NCBI GenBank assembly: GCA_000688615.1
Contig: JHVA01000001.1
Location: forward strand, 1,426,001 to 1,490,000
Direction: 5' to 3'
DNA length: 64,000 nucleotides
Source: Acidobacteriaceae bacterium KBS 146
GTDB taxonomy: Bacteria; Acidobacteriota; Terriglobia; Terriglobales; Acidobacteriaceae
Positions 63,456 through 64,000 of this stretch are shown here, piece after piece. The notes beneath the pieces were generated by a model, which worked only from the letters and a program-made list of their open reading frames with translations, was not told the DNA's origin and made no database searches. The position numbers were made by a program, and so were the translations under genes. Positions within the stretch are counted from its first letter, which is position 1; every line of letters begins with the position of its first letter.

Positions 63456-64000
63456 CTACTCGTTTCGCAGCGCAACCATGGGATTGATCCTTGACGCTCG
63501 CCGCGCCGGAAGATATCCCGCCAGCAGCGCCACGGCGACCAGCAGCACGGGCATCCCCGCGAAGGTGGGCGGATCCGTCGGAGCGGTTCCGAACAGCAGG
63601 GACGAGATTAGATGGGCCATGGCTATGGACAACACGGCGCCGGCCGCAATCCCGACAGCCGCCATCTGCAGCGTATTTCTGATTACGCCTATCTGAACAT
63701 GGCCCGGGGATGCCCCCAACGCCATACGGATTCCGATCTCCTGAGTCCGGCGCGTAACAGAATAAGAGATCACGCCGTAGATGCCGAGTGAGGCCAGCAG
63801 CAGCCCCAATCCGGCAAATGTGCCGACCAAAAGGACAAAGAACTGACGCGGCGAAGTAGCATGGTCAACGACGCGCTGCATCGGGCGGAACTCAACCGAG
63901 GGTTGATTAGGATTGATCTCCCGCAGCGTGCGCAATACCGTGCCGGAGAGTTGTGCCGGAGGTAGCTTCGTTCGTACCACCAGGTAGGCCCCGTCCGGGC
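63456..64000 (-). CDS. FtsX/MacB-type ABC transporter permease, C-terminal part
   Basis: The frame is open from the stop at 63456 to the window edge (181 codons); the start lies beyond. It contains the FtsX-like domain: FFVLLVGTFAGLGLLLASLGIYGVISYSVTRRTQEIGIRMALGAS, shown here only by its parts (LGLLLASLGIYGVISYSV; RTQEIGIRMALGA). The last three membrane segments and the C-terminal YLPARRASRINPMVALR are complete. This C-terminal half matches the large ADOP/MacB-like permeases common in Acidobacteria. The apparent start at 63980 is a false start within the longer gene. Confidence 0.85.
   Translation of the reverse strand, partial: PDGAYLVVRTKLPPAQLSGTVLRTLREINPNQPSVEFRPMQRVVDHATSPRQFFVLLVGTFAGLGLLLASLGIYGVISYSVTRRTQEIGIRMALGASPGHVQIGVIRNTLQMAAVGIAAGAVLSIAMAHLISSLLFGTAPTDPPTFAGMPVLLVAVALLAGYLPARRASRINPMVALRNE

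Overview
This window reads as a chromosomal segment of a GC-rich, heterotrophic, Gram-negative bacterium, most likely an Acidobacteriota (Terriglobales/Acidobacteriaceae type, inference only). The pointers are a 1,316-residue TonB-dependent receptor with an N-terminal carboxypeptidase-regulatory-like domain, large secreted peptidases (S15/CocE and M28), a UBP zinc finger and CDGSH protein, a FtsX/MacB-type permease, an ECF42-type sigma factor and many outer-envelope genes. No rRNA, tRNA, CRISPR array, transposase, integrase or phage gene was recognised. The layout is ordinary chromosome: short operons, frequent ATGA overlaps and hairpin terminators.

Region by region. 1-6290 (minus): heat-shock block hrcA-grpE-dnaJ followed by lon (cut by the window edge), preceded by an Mrp-type ATPase and an acyl-CoA thioesterase. 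6365-12045 (plus): a TPR protein, MgtC-like membrane protein, MoxR/Mg-chelatase-like ATPase and its VWA partner separated by a methyltransferase, then a DUF2076 protein. 12120-13748 (minus): AsmA-like protein. 13904-17402 (plus): a tightly packed six-gene cassette with a Cys-rich secreted precursor peptide, a DUF692/MNIO iron oxygenase, its DUF2063 partner, a DoxX protein, an ECF sigma factor and a zinc-binding anti-sigma factor. This is the most interesting system in the window: a bufferin-like modified-peptide metallophore operon that carries its own sigma switch. 17447-22957 (minus): membrane protein, Nudix hydrolase, S15 hydrolase, CDGSH protein, UBP finger and an NtrC-type regulator. 23268-24796 (plus): RNase PH and signal peptidase I. 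24837-29735 (minus): TonB receptor and a secreted protein.

30094-46315 is dominated by central metabolism: a class I (LacD-type) and a class II bisphosphate aldolase, gapA, pgk and tpiA on scattered transcripts, mixed with a SulP transporter plus beta-carbonic anhydrase pair, an OpuC-type osmoprotectant ABC transporter and a second signal peptidase coupled to a class A beta-lactamase-like protein. 47587-49574: murQ and a Tat-exported sugar isomerase-like protein. 49743-53795: a copper-type P-ATPase divergent from an ECF42 sigma factor. 54266-56010: pyrE, a 20-codon coupled micro-ORF and mtnA. 56043-64000: GT39-like membrane protein, a zinc-ribbon MscL, an M28 peptidase, thiC, a DUF892 ferritin-like protein and a permease cut by the right edge.

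Functional links that can be argued are: proteostasis (hrcA, grpE, dnaJ, lon); metal handling at the envelope (peptide cassette, copper P-ATPase); bicarbonate supply (SulP plus carbonic anhydrase); and lower glycolysis. Several palindromic structures are not explained by genes: a triple alternative hairpin between dnaJ and lon, a 12-bp hairpin between the precursor peptide and its modifying enzyme, long-range repeats before tpiA, and a palindrome inserted in frame in the ECF42 gene.
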